A stretch of 64,000 nt of DNA from JARFVT01 sp036677425 (lineage in GTDB: Bacteria > Pseudomonadota > Alphaproteobacteria > UBA8366 > Aestuariispiraceae): assembly GCA_036677425.1 (NCBI GenBank), contig JARFVT010000013.1, forward strand, positions 868,001 to 932,000, written 5' to 3'. The stretch's first letter is position 1. Every line of letters begins with the position of its first letter. Under the pieces are notes generated by a model. The model was not told the DNA's origin. It made no database searches and saw only the letters and a program-made list of their open reading frames with translations. The translations under genes were made by a program, and so were the position numbers. Of the stretch, positions 54,053 to 63,053 are shown one piece after another.

Positions 54053-54618
54053 ATGAAAAACATACCGAAAGCCAAGAATTTAGCTATATAGTTAATATTG
54101 ACAATATTGCCAACAAAGGTCTTCGTATTAAAATCAAGGCCAGTTCAAGTGATTTAAAAGGGTTGGCACGTCGTTTTAACCTACTTTCCTTGGAAAATTT
54201 TCATATAAATTTCCATGTTAAACCAGTTTCTGGTGGCAATAAAATATCGGTAACTGGTGATATGACTGCCGATGTTATACAGGCATGTATTGTTAATTTA
54301 TCTCCAGTATCTTCAAAAATTAATGAAGAATTACAATTAAATTTTACTACTATTGATGGCAATATTGCCAATAATAAAACTGATTCGAACATATCCTTAA
54401 ACGATGATGATTGTGATATGATTGAAAATAATATGCTCGACTTAGCCGAGGTGGCTGCACAGCAATTATCGTTAATAATAGATCCTTATCCGCGTTCTGA
54501 TAATGCGGATTTAAAAGTTTTTGCTGATCAAATATCATCTGGTAAGAAAAAAATATTCACCATCGATGATAAACCAAATCCATTTGCTGTTTTAAGTAAA
54601 TTAAACAAAAAAAGTTAG
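54049..54618 (+). CDS. YceD family protein (DUF177)
   Basis: A 189-residue YceD/DUF177 protein. It has FSYIVNIDNIANKGLRIKI at the start, LRxxF-like SLENFHINFHV, a middle Cys in DVIQACIVNLSPVSSKINEEL near residue 85, and the C-terminal DLAEVAAQQLSLIIDPYPR typical of the family. YceD is generally encoded beside rpmF and is linked to 23S rRNA processing. Here the order YceD-rpmF-plsX-fabH is kept. It is translationally coupled to the chaperone gene (54049-54052). Confidence 0.92.
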   Translation: MNEKHTESQEFSYIVNIDNIANKGLRIKIKASSSDLKGLARRFNLLSLENFHINFHVKPVSGGNKISVTGDMTADVIQACIVNLSPVSSKINEELQLNFTTIDGNIANNKTDSNISLNDDDCDMIENNMLDLAEVAAQQLSLIIDPYPRSDNADLKVFADQISSGKKKIFTIDDKPNPFAVLSKLNKKS

Positions 54619-54735
54619 TTTTTATTAAAAACCAATGTTATATTGAATTCAACGCTTGCTGTTCATGTTTATATTGGTTAAGTACATCAGTAATTGATAT
54701 ATTGTTTTTTTAGTTCTTATTGAAAGTATAATTAA

Positions 54736-54915
54736 ATGGCTGTTCCCAAAAGTAAAATTAGTCGCTCGCGCCGCAATATGCGTCGTTCGCACGATTCTAT
54801 TTCATCAAATGCACATAGTGAATGTCCAAATTGTGGTGAGTTAAAACGCCCGCATCATGTATGTGCTTCTTGTGGTCAATATGATGGTCGTGATGTTACT
54901 GATGCTTCGGCTTAG
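54736..54915 (+). CDS. rpmF: 50S ribosomal protein L32
   Basis: A 59-residue ribosomal protein that begins MAVPKSKISRSRRNMRRSH and has the zinc motif C30-x2-C33 ... C43-x2-C46 (CPNC, CASC), the ordinary zinc-binding L32. It is preceded by a 117-bp gap and by its canonical neighbour YceD, and followed by plsX after 40 bp. Short frames like this are easily missed. All family features are present. Confidence 0.97.
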   Translation: MAVPKSKISRSRRNMRRSHDSISSNAHSECPNCGELKRPHHVCASCGQYDGRDVTDASA

Positions 54916-54955
54916 GCCTGACTTTCAAATCTATATATAAGGGTGTATTTGCGTC

Positions 54956-56011
54956 TTGAATGATGGCTTAATTATATCTCTTGACGGTATGGGCGGCGAT
55001 GGTGCACCTGCATCTGTTGTTAAGGGGGCTGCTTTGGCAAGTGTAAAATTGCCAGAGGCAGCTTTTCTGTTATTTGGTGATGAAGCAAAGCTTGCGCCCT
55101 TAGTTGCCGCAGAGTCTGACCTGCGTGGTCGGGTTGATATTAGGCATACAGATGTGGTTATTGGCAGTTCAGATAAGCCGTCGATTGCTCTTCGACGTGG
55201 TCGTAAATCCAGCATGCGCTTGGCAATTGATGCAGTGCGCGATGGAGATGCAAATTGTGTTGTTTCTTCGGGTAACACGGGCGCGTTAATGGCTATGGCT
55301 ATGTTTAGCTTGCGAACTATTGAAGGCATTGATCGCCCTGCCATATCGTCTATTTTTCCATCAATTAATGGCGTAACATGTATGTTAGATCTTGGTGCAA
55401 ATGTTGATTGTGATGCTGATAATCTTGTGCAATTTGCCATTATGGGCGAGGTATTCGTGCGTACCGTACTTGATAAACAACGCCCAAGCGTTGGGTTGCT
55501 TAATGTTGGGGTTGAAGATTTAAAAGGCCGTGATGAAGTTAAACAAGCAGCGGCAAAATTAAAACAATTAAATATAAATATTGACTTTAAAGGGTTTGTT
55601 GAAGGCGATGATATTGGCAAGGGCAGCGTTGATGTTATTGTTACCGATGGTTATACGGGCAATGTTGCGCTTAAAACTATTGAAGGTACATCAAAATTAA
55701 TTACATATTTTTTGAAAGATGCTTTCAACACCAATCTATTTACAAAAATATGTTATTTATTCGCAATCAATCCATTAAATATCTTGCGTAAAAAGGTTGA
55801 TCCGCGTTTATATAATGGCGCGGTATTCTTAGGGTTGAACGGTATTGCGGTTAAAAGCCACGGCGGAACCGATGGTTTTGGTTTTTCAAATGCAATTGCT
55901 GTTGCCGCCAATATGGCAAAGAATGATTTTATAAATAAAATGCGTGATGATATTGAAAGCCTAAATATGGATGGTAGTGATAATAATATTGATAAATCGG
56001 AAGATTGCTAA
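54956..56011 (+). CDS. plsX: phosphate acyltransferase PlsX
   Basis: A 351-residue enzyme that makes acyl-phosphate from acyl-ACP, the first step of phospholipid synthesis. It has the N-terminal IISLDGMGGDGAPASVVKGA, VSSGNTGALMAMAMF near residue 102, LDLGANVDCDADNLVQFA and DVIVTDGYTGNVALKTIEG near 225. The start is TTG at 54956: an in-frame stop at 54938-54940 excludes most upstream starts and no ATG is in frame. AAGGG lies about 12 bp upstream. The stop overlaps the fabH start (TAATG at 56009-56013). Confidence 0.95.
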   Translation: MNDGLIISLDGMGGDGAPASVVKGAALASVKLPEAAFLLFGDEAKLAPLVAAESDLRGRVDIRHTDVVIGSSDKPSIALRRGRKSSMRLAIDAVRDGDANCVVSSGNTGALMAMAMFSLRTIEGIDRPAISSIFPSINGVTCMLDLGANVDCDADNLVQFAIMGEVFVRTVLDKQRPSVGLLNVGVEDLKGRDEVKQAAAKLKQLNINIDFKGFVEGDDIGKGSVDVIVTDGYTGNVALKTIEGTSKLITYFLKDAFNTNLFTKICYLFAINPLNILRKKVDPRLYNGAVFLGLNGIAVKSHGGTDGFGFSNAIAVAANMAKNDFINKMRDDIESLNMDGSDNNIDKSEDC

Positions 56012-56982
56012 TGCTTCGATCAGTCATCACGGGGGTTGGTTCTTATCTACCTACAAAAATTTTAACAAATGATGATTTATCAAAAATTGTTGATACATCT
56101 GATGAATGGATACAAAAACGCACTGGTATTAAACGCCGTCATATTGCTGCTGATGGTGAATTAACCTCTGATTTGGCCAAAATAGCCGCTGAGCGCGCGA
56201 TGGATAATGCGGGTGTTAGCAGTGATGAAATTGATTTGCTAATCTTGGCGACAACAACCCCTGATAATACTTTTCCCGCAACCGCAGCCAAAGTTCAATC
56301 GATGCTTGGCATTAAATGCGGTGCTGCATTTGATATACAGGCAGTTTGTAGCGGTTTTATATTTGCATTAACGCAGGCCGATAATATGTTACGCCTTGGT
56401 CAAGCCAAGACTGCCTTAGTAATTGGCGCAGAAATATACAGTCGCATTCTTGATTGGACGGACCGTGGCACATGCGTTCTTTTTGGTGATGGTGCAGGTG
56501 CCGTTGTTGTTAAGGCTAATCAAGGCATAGGTGAAAATAGCGATCGTGGAATTTTATCAAGCCTTATTCGTACCGATGGGCAATATTATGATAATTTATA
56601 TGTGGATGGTGGTGTAGCATCAACAGGTACAGCAGGCCATGTTCGTATGGCAGGTGTGGAAGTTTTCCGCCATGCGGTTAGCAGAATGAGCGAAGCCGTA
56701 AAACAATCGCTTAATGATGCGGGGCTTAGCAAAGATGATTTGGATTGGTTAATTCCCCATCAAGCAAATCTTAGAATAATAGAACAAGTTGGCAAAAAAT
56801 TACATATTGATAGTGGTAAAGTTATTATTAGCTTGCAAGAACATGCCAATACTTCGGCGGCAACCATACCATTGGCATTGGATCACGCTATTAAAAATGG
56901 CAAATTGAAAAATAATGATATTATTGCTTTAACTGCAATGGGTGGTGGGTTCACATGGGGTGCGATTACTTTGCGATGGTAG
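56011..56982 (+). CDS. fabH: 3-oxoacyl-[acyl-carrier-protein] synthase III
   Basis: A 323-residue KAS III from the ATG at 56011; the TTG at 56005 is inside plsX and unlikely. It condenses acetyl-CoA with malonyl-ACP to start fatty-acid chains. The Cys-His-Asn triad is seen in AVCSGFIFAL near residue 112, DWLIPHQANLRI near 247, and EHANTSAATIPLAL near 277. GGGFTWGAITLRW closes the protein. It is coupled to plsX. Confidence 0.97.
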   Translation: MLRSVITGVGSYLPTKILTNDDLSKIVDTSDEWIQKRTGIKRRHIAADGELTSDLAKIAAERAMDNAGVSSDEIDLLILATTTPDNTFPATAAKVQSMLGIKCGAAFDIQAVCSGFIFALTQADNMLRLGQAKTALVIGAEIYSRILDWTDRGTCVLFGDGAGAVVVKANQGIGENSDRGILSSLIRTDGQYYDNLYVDGGVASTGTAGHVRMAGVEVFRHAVSRMSEAVKQSLNDAGLSKDDLDWLIPHQANLRIIEQVGKKLHIDSGKVIISLQEHANTSAATIPLALDHAIKNGKLKNNDIIALTAMGGGFTWGAITLRW

Positions 56983-57122
56983 GCGTATGAAATATATATT
57001 ATATTTACCTTTATCGTAATAGAATTGACGAAATAAATGCTATATGTAATCATCACTATATAATTATCATATAATTAAGATTATTTGTCAGAAATGAAAA
57101 AATTTATAGGTACGGAGATATT

Positions 57123-57419
57123 ATGAGCGTAAAAACAGTAACAAGAGCGGAATTATCAGAAGCGATATATCAAGAAGTTGGGTTATCACGTAATGAGTCT
57201 GCTGATATGGTCGAGTCTGTTCTATCTGAATTATCAGATGCACTTGTTAATGGTGAAAATGTTAAAATTTCTTCATTCGGTAGTTTTTCCGTCCGTCAAA
57301 AGAAAGAACGCATTGGTCGTAATCCAAAAACTGGTGAAGAAGTTCCTATCTCTTCACGTAAAGTGTTGGTATTTCGACCAAGCCATGTTTTAAAAAACTG
57401 CATAAATTCTAATGGGTAA
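57123..57419 (+). CDS. ihfA: integration host factor subunit alpha
   Basis: A 98-residue HU/IHF-family DNA-bending protein. TVTRAELSEAIYQEVGLSRNESADMVE at the start and the DNA-arm sequence GRNPKTGEEVPISSRKVLVFRPS with the Pro that intercalates in the minor groove mark IHF-alpha. The gap 56983-57122 upstream is AT-rich with TTGACG near 57026 as a possible -35. The merR-like gene that follows is the usual neighbour in alphaproteobacteria. Confidence 0.94.
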   Translation: MSVKTVTRAELSEAIYQEVGLSRNESADMVESVLSELSDALVNGENVKISSFGSFSVRQKKERIGRNPKTGEEVPISSRKVLVFRPSHVLKNCINSNG

Positions 57420-57490
57420 TATATAAAAATTAATATATTTAATATATTTCTTTTGTTACAGTTATATAATTAATATTTTATGGATATATT

Positions 57491-57991
57491 ATGATTAATG
57501 ATGATTTTATTACTAGTGATAGTATTGAGGATGATAATATTAGCAATAATCATAAAGAAAAAACACGCAATAAATCTGCATATGCCTTTAAAACAATTAG
57601 CGAAGTTGCACGTATTTTAGGCGTGCCACAGCATGTTTTACGTTTTTGGGAAACAAAATTTTTACAAATAAAACCCATGAAACGTGCCGGTGGCCGGCGT
57701 TATTATCGCCCACAAGATGTTGACTTATTAATGGCAATACGTGAATTATTACATGCGGAGGGATATACAATTCGTGGTGTACAAAAATTAATCCGCGAAA
57801 AAGGTGTTAAGTCTATTTTATCATTAAATGGTAAAGTTGAATTAAATAATGAAATTAATAAAAATCAGAAAGAAAATCTAAATAATATTATTGCTGAAGA
57901 ATTTGATGGTAATATTAAATCATCACATCTTATTTTAATTAAAAATCAATTACTTGATATTAGAGCTGAATTAATAAAGGCAAATAAATAA
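57491..57991 (+). CDS. MerR-family transcriptional regulator
   Basis: A 166-residue regulator. Residues about 35-105 hold the MerR winged helix (KTISEVARILGVPQHVLRFWETKF, RAGGRRYYRPQDVDLLMAI, LLHAEGYTIRGVQKLIREKG). The C-terminal coiled-coil part is Asn/Lys-rich and short, with no metal-binding Cys. The position after ihfA is that of the small MerR-like proteins found next to ihfA in Rhodospirillales, Rhizobiales and relatives. Its effector is unknown. Confidence 0.92.
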   Translation: MINDDFITSDSIEDDNISNNHKEKTRNKSAYAFKTISEVARILGVPQHVLRFWETKFLQIKPMKRAGGRRYYRPQDVDLLMAIRELLHAEGYTIRGVQKLIREKGVKSILSLNGKVELNNEINKNQKENLNNIIAEEFDGNIKSSHLILIKNQLLDIRAELIKANK

Positions 57992-58080
57992 TATTATATT
58001 TGGTTGCAAATTTAATATTATAAGTCATAATATAGGCCATTATATTTACGATTATTTGATTTTAATATCATGTGATTATA

Positions 58081-58157
58081 CGGGTAGTAGCGCAGCCTGG
58101 TAGCGCATTCGTCTGGGGGACGAAAGGTCGTAGGTTCAAATCCTATCTACCCGACCA
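58081..58157 (+). tRNA. tRNA-Pro (anticodon GGG)
   Basis: A 77-base cloverleaf with encoded CCA. The acceptor stem pairs CGGGTAG (58081-58087) with CTACCCG (58147-58153), then A and CCA (58155-58157). The anticodon stem is TTCGT (58108-58112) with ACGAA (58120-58124), the loop is CTGGGGG, and the anticodon GGG is at 58115-58117, reading CCC/CCU. The T arm GGTTCAAATCC is normal. The decayed regulator/transporter pair begins 70 bp downstream. Confidence 0.95.
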
Positions 58158-58227
58158 ATTTTCATAGAATAAGCCAAACCACGTTTTTATATGATCATTT
58201 CAAATCATTTTACCAAAATATAAATAT

Positions 58228-59881
58228 TTATTTTGAGATTGCAATTTCATCATGAACAATTTTAAGTATATTTTTTAAATCATTCTCTGCCATGCCATCA
58301 AATGCAAGCCTTATTGCCTGTGGAGATATATTGCCAACTGCGAATGGTTTGGCGGCTGAAACAAAAATTTGATGTTTATTTAGCTTGGTTACTATTTCTT
58401 CCGCCCTTTGTGTATTTGGCAATGGCAACCATGCAAAGCTGGCATTTGGATGTGATATTACCGCCATATCTTTAAATATCTGACGGCAAATTTTTTGTGA
58501 TCTTGCGCCATCGCGGCGACGGTTTTCTTTGGATATTGCCAATGTTCCATCTTCAATCCAATTGGTAACCAAGGCTGATATTATCGCTGGTGAGTTCCAT
58601 GTGCTTGCTCTAATGACAATGTAATAGCCGATCAATATATTTATTTGGTGCGATTAAATAACCAAGGCGCAGACCAGTTGCGATGTTTTTTGAAAAACTA
58701 TCCACATGGATTGTATGGTCGGGTATAAGGCTTATAAAACTTGGTGGCGGGTTAGCTTCTAAAAAACCATAGGCATTATCTTCGATGATTAATAAATTAT
58801 AACGCCGCGCTATATGGGTAATTTTATGTCTTGTTGCCTCATCCATAACAATTCCAATTGGATTATGAAGATTGGGCATTAAATATATGGCACGCAATTT
58901 ATTTTTACGGCAATTATCCTCTAACATATCAAAATTAATCGATGCGTTGGTATAATTATCCAGATAATTAATGGTGACAAGATTAATGCCATGAAGTGCG
59001 GCAATAGATTTAAAACCGGCATAAGTCAGGCTATCGGTGGCAACAATATCCCCGCGATTAAAAAGACCAAATATGGTTATTGCTAAACCATGCTGTCCGC
59101 CCGATGTTACTAATAAATTTTTTGGTTTAATCATTCCCAAGCTTGGTTTTAGATATTTGGCGATAATTTTTCGCTCATGGGTTCTGCCGCCATGGGGTTG
59201 ATAACGAAGCATAGCATCAAGATCACCAGTTTTAGCAAGCCGTTTAAGGCCTGATCTTAAAAAATCTGTATCGGCAATGTTGCTTGGCATGTTAAATACC
59301 AAATCTATCATGCCATCGGCAGTATTTTGCTCCATATGTTGCTCAAGGCCAAGCATTAATGGCACAGCCATATCACGAACGAATACGCCGCGCCCTTTTT
59401 CACCAACTATCAGGCCGCTACGTTTTAATTCGCCATAAACCCTAGGGTCAGGACCCATTAATTTAATCCGTTCTGCGGAGGCAATATTCTTGCTATGGAT
59501 AGGAGAAAAGCCGCAGTAAACCGTCTGATTTTCAAGTTTTTTCGACAACGTCAGAGAAGAATATTGCCCCGCCCAGCGGGTTTATCAGTAAGCGTGCATT
59601 TACTGCAAAAACAATGCTTAAATATGCTAACATATCCTTAGCCCTTGTTTTTTTGTATCTACAAGCTTACTGATAAACAGAATTGCATCAAATTAATGGG
59701 TCCTGACCCTAGTTGCCGTTGCTAGTGCAATATTGTGTTTTTCGGCAAAAGATCGATGAGTTGGTAATCTTGTTCCCGGTGCTAATTCACCATTCTCTAT
59801 TTTTTTACTTAATTTTTTTGCCAGTTTTATATATTGAAATTGCTGCATTATTTGCCTGTTACCTTGTGATTTTATGCTCAT
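58228..59881 (-). pseudogene. MocR/PdxR-type regulator (GntR HTH fused to aminotransferase domain), interrupted
   Basis: Three pieces on the minus strand form one gene. The first (59881 to 59712) is a GntR winged-helix domain (YIKLAKKLSKKIENGELAPGTRLPTHR; landmarks APGTRLPTHR and NIALATAT). A 265-bp element then interrupts it. The third codes for RVYGELKRSGLIVGEKGRGVFVRD and a PLP-aminotransferase-like domain (FSKNIATGLRLGYLIAP with the PLP Lys in SFSKN). A second lesion at 58610-58635 shifts the frame: removing one T restores LLHCHRASTWNSPA, and the rest runs to 58228. So the gene has two independent defects and is dead. It faces a divergent MFS gene, the usual target of such a regulator. 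Confidence 0.88.
59443..59711. mobile_element. 265-bp MITE-like element with 20-bp terminal inverted repeats
   Basis: The element occupies 59445-59709 and is flanked by TA at 59443-59444 and 59710-59711. The ends are perfect inverted repeats of 20 bp, GGGTCAGGACCCATTAATTT, one on each strand. Reading the duplication as CTAG (59442-59445 and 59709-59712), with element ends GG/CC, is equally consistent, as for IS5-type elements. Removing the insert and one TA restores the regulator frame ...ATATRVYGELKRS. There is no transposase; one arm encodes only a 40-residue tail (ending in LMGPDP) fused to the regulator. Nested internal palindromes lie at 59473-59478/59511-59516, 59480-59491/59557-59568 and 59580-59593/59665-59678. 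Likely mobilised by a full-length relative elsewhere. Confidence 0.88.
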
Positions 59882-59948
59882 ATAATTGTAATGATTTATG
59901 TTTTATGTCAAATAAAATTAGATATTATTATTAAAGTTTAGGTAAAAA

Positions 59949-60833
59949 ATGAGCAATATTTTTCGTATAGCGTTACTGGCAACGGCATTATTCATGGTAA
60001 CATTTGCGGTTAATCTTCAATCGCCATTATATGGGTTATATGCGGCAAAAAGCCATATGGGGGCAACCGAAGTTACCATTGCCTTTGCTGCTTATGTGGC
60101 TGGATTGATGCCAACGCTTATTTTATTTGGTGGTTTATTTGATCGGATAGGTCGACGTTTGCCGATGGCTTTTGTATTAATATTGGGTGTGATTGCCACG
60201 GTAATTTTGGTTGTTATGCCAAATTGGCACAGCCTAGTTATCGCCAGAATAATGCTTGGTATTGCAACCGCATTGGCAACCACTACCGCCACGGCCTATA
60301 TGCGGGAAATTATGACGGCTGATAATGATAAAACTGCTATATTGATTGTAACTTCGGCAAGTTCGCTTAGTTTTGGTGGCGGCGCATTGGCAACGGGTGT
60401 AAGTCTTGGTTTGCAAGGTGAGACGACTACCCCTGCAAGTTTCATAATATTATTTATAATATCGCCAATGCTTGCATTTCTTATATTTAAATTGCCCAAA
60501 ACTGATGTTATAAAATCAATAGCTATGCTTCGTTTGCCTATATTTCCATCTAACACATGGATATTTGGTGTTGCCATGGCATTAGCATGGGCAGCAACGG
60601 GAATGACCATTGCAATCGTGCCGTTGGAACTTGCGGCGCATGGTCTTGGCGGCTGGACAGGTTTAGTAATTTTTTTGGCAATTTTTATCGGTTTTTTAAT
60701 GCAGCCAATTGCACACAAGATGGATAATTTAAAATCACTTGGCTTAGGATTTATTTTAATTCCATGTGGTTTTATTATTTTACTTGGTAGAATTTATTAT
60801 GAAATGATATTTTTGGTTTACTACCGGCAATGA
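59949..60833 (+). pseudogene. MFS transporter, truncated at the C-terminus
   Basis: A 294-residue frame with the MFS start (helices 1-2, then GGLFDRIGRRLPMAFVLILG as the loop 2-3 signature) and about nine to ten membrane helices. Family members have twelve helices and about 390-400 residues, so the last two to three helices are missing. After the stop at 60833, one inserted T near 60815-60830 would extend the frame by about 20 hydrophobic residues to 60898, still short of full length. The gene is divergent from the interrupted MocR-type regulator, which normally would control it. It is probably nonfunctional. Confidence 0.75.
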
Positions 60834-60945
60834 TTATATTTTTAATATTTGAATTGATAATTACAACGGTCAGAGTTTTATTTTGGATAAGAAAATAATT
60901 GTTAATATTTAACAAGATTATAGCCAAGTATCATGCAATAATTCA

Positions 60946-62007
60946 TCAGCTATCATCACTATCTAGTAAATTATTTATTTGTTTTAAATTTAATAAGCCT
61001 GTTTGTGTATCGCTGGTTTTTATAACCGATAGCGCATTATATGTGGCGGCGCGAAGGCATGTTTTTATGGTTTTACCATTGGCGGCAAATGCTGAAAATG
61101 TACTGGCAAATGCATCACCTGCACCGACAGTATTTGTAACCTTTACCTTGCTTGATGGATGAAATTCCACTTGTTCAATCTGCCCAGCATATGCGCCTTC
61201 TGAACCATTGGTTATCAGAATTATTTTTGGCCCTGTTGCACATATTTTATCGATGAATTGTTGTAATTCTCTTCCAGCCAAGCCATTTTTTAATAATTGT
61301 GGTATCGTAGATATATCATGCTTTTTATTTTGGATAGTGCCTTTTGGTATTAAGGTTAAGGCCATTTTTTCTGCTTCGGCTGCATTGATTGATAATAGAT
61401 CGACATATTCTAATGCTTCAAAAACATCACCTGCCCAATAGGTTAATTGACGAATTCCGGGGTTGGCAGCAACAAATGCGCCCGCTTCTTTGGCAAGCTT
61501 GGCAATTTTCAAAAAACAAGCAGCAGAATTTCCCGATAGCCCTGCAATATAAACCAAATCACAATCGGTAAAAATATCGGCGGTTATTTCATCGGCTGAT
61601 AAGTCAGAATTTGCCCCGCGATTGGTAAATATAGTCGGGTTACAAACATGGGATGACACCATGATTGTTTTACCTGTCGGCAAATTATCATCAATGATAA
61701 TTTTATCGGTATTTATATTTTCATTGCCCAGATGTTCAAATATTTTTTGACCTTCTAAATCTTTACCAATTCTGACAAAAGATGTGGTATCAAACCCTAA
61801 TTTTCCGATGCTGACCGCGGTATTAGCACCGCCGCCGCCAACCGATGATTTTATCGAGGCAACATCAATCTTACGGCCTTCTTCCAATAATAAGAATGAC
61901 GATGTGGCATTATGCATGGTCATGCGTTCAATATCTTCTTCATCAACACTGGCGATAACATCAATCGTTGCCGAACCAAAAGTTAATGCTTTTTTGCTAT
62001 TTCTCAT
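60946..62007 (-). CDS. PfkB-family carbohydrate kinase
   Basis: About 353 residues from the ATG at 62007, which has GGAAG 9 bp upstream; the ATG at 62016 touches that site. Ribokinase fold with the N-terminal GGGGANTAVSIGKLGFD near residue 58, ANPGIRQL and INAAEAE in the middle, and the catalytic signature TNTVGAGDAFASTFSAF near 290 with the base Asp in GAGDAF. It phosphorylates a sugar or nucleoside. The gene is last in an operon with a sugar ABC transporter (14 bp gap), so it probably phosphorylates the imported sugar. No closer substrate assignment is possible. Confidence 0.9.
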   Translation of the reverse strand: MRNSKKALTFGSATIDVIASVDEEDIERMTMHNATSSFLLLEEGRKIDVASIKSSVGGGGANTAVSIGKLGFDTTSFVRIGKDLEGQKIFEHLGNENINTDKIIIDDNLPTGKTIMVSSHVCNPTIFTNRGANSDLSADEITADIFTDCDLVYIAGLSGNSAACFLKIAKLAKEAGAFVAANPGIRQLTYWAGDVFEALEYVDLLSINAAEAEKMALTLIPKGTIQNKKHDISTIPQLLKNGLAGRELQQFIDKICATGPKIILITNGSEGAYAGQIEQVEFHPSSKVKVTNTVGAGDAFASTFSAFAANGKTIKTCLRAATYNALSVIKTSDTQTGLLNLKQINNLLDSDDS

Positions 62008-62030
62008 ACTATTCATCTTCCGTAAAATAC

Positions 62031-63041
62031 TCAGTTACTACGCTTGCCATTAATATCGAATAAATGCAATTTATCACTATTTGCACCATAAGTAACGCTT
62101 TGTCCTGTTTTAACGTCGCTGCTGCCTGATGTGGCGGCAATTATTTGCGTGTCATCTTGGCTGGTTAAATAAATATAACTGACATCGCCTAATCGCTCTA
62201 CGGCATCAACTTTGCCAGTTATGATAAAATCGGCATTTTTGCTTTCGATTAAATGTTCGGGGCGAATGCCGATGGTTGCGATATTATTATCAAAATTTGT
62301 ATATATTTTAGGATTTAAAAAATTCATTTTTGGTGAGCCAATGAATCCTGCGACAAATAAATTTTCTGGTTTGTTATATAATTCTAATGGCTTGCCAATC
62401 TGTTCCACATAGCCATCATTTAGCACAATAATTTTATCGGCTAATGTCATTGCCTCTACCTGATCATGGGTTACATAAACAACGGTATTTTTAAGATTTT
62501 GATGTAGTTTAGAAATCTCAATTCTTGTTTGCACCCGAAGGGCGGCATCTAAATTTGATAATGGTTCATCAAATAAAAATACCTGTGGATCACGAACGAT
62601 AGCCCGTCCAATGGCAACCCGTTGGCGTTGACCGCCTGATAATTCTGCTGGTTTACGGTGCAATAACTCACCTAGTTGTAAAATATTAGCAGCCTTTTCA
62701 ACCCTTTGTTTAATTTCCGCTTTACCAATTTTTTTAATAGATAGGCCAAAGGCCATATTTTTAAATACATTCATATGTGGATAAAGCGCGTATGATTGAA
62801 AAACCATCGCTATACCACGTTGTGATGGCGGTAAATCATTGACTTTGATATTGCCAATTTCTATATCACCTGCGGTTATTTCTTCTAAACCAGCGATCAT
62901 ACGTAATAATGTTGATTTTCCACATCCTGAAGGGCCGACAAATACGCAAAATTCACCATCTTTGATATCAATATCAACGCCGTGAATAACCACAGTATCG
63001 CCATAGGATTTACGAACCGCATGTAATTTTATATTTGCCAT
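62031..63041 (-). CDS. ABC transporter ATP-binding protein, UgpC/MalK type
   Basis: A 336-residue CUT1-family ATPase. Walker A GPSGCGKST near residue 37, Q-loop MVFQSYALYPHM, signature LSGGQRQR near 134, Walker B LFDEPLSNLD and the H-loop THDQVEAMTLAD near 190 are intact. The C-terminal regulatory OB/TOBE domain follows (IGIRPEHL near 255). It energises the permeases encoded upstream (63054-63902 and 63917 onward). Confidence 0.95.
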   Translation of the reverse strand: MANIKLHAVRKSYGDTVVIHGVDIDIKDGEFCVFVGPSGCGKSTLLRMIAGLEEITAGDIEIGNIKVNDLPPSQRGIAMVFQSYALYPHMNVFKNMAFGLSIKKIGKAEIKQRVEKAANILQLGELLHRKPAELSGGQRQRVAIGRAIVRDPQVFLFDEPLSNLDAALRVQTRIEISKLHQNLKNTVVYVTHDQVEAMTLADKIIVLNDGYVEQIGKPLELYNKPENLFVAGFIGSPKMNFLNPKIYTNFDNNIATIGIRPEHLIESKNADFIITGKVDAVERLGDVSYIYLTSQDDTQIIAATSGSSDVKTGQSVTYGANSDKLHLFDINGKRSN

Positions 63042-63053
63042 TATTTAAAGCCT

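Noticed and set aside
59473..59548. The 59548 start of the aminotransferase part as a genuine gene start (SKKLENQ...)
   Set aside because: It is a TTG inside the inserted element, and the residues up to LMGPDP are encoded by the element's arm, not by the regulator family.
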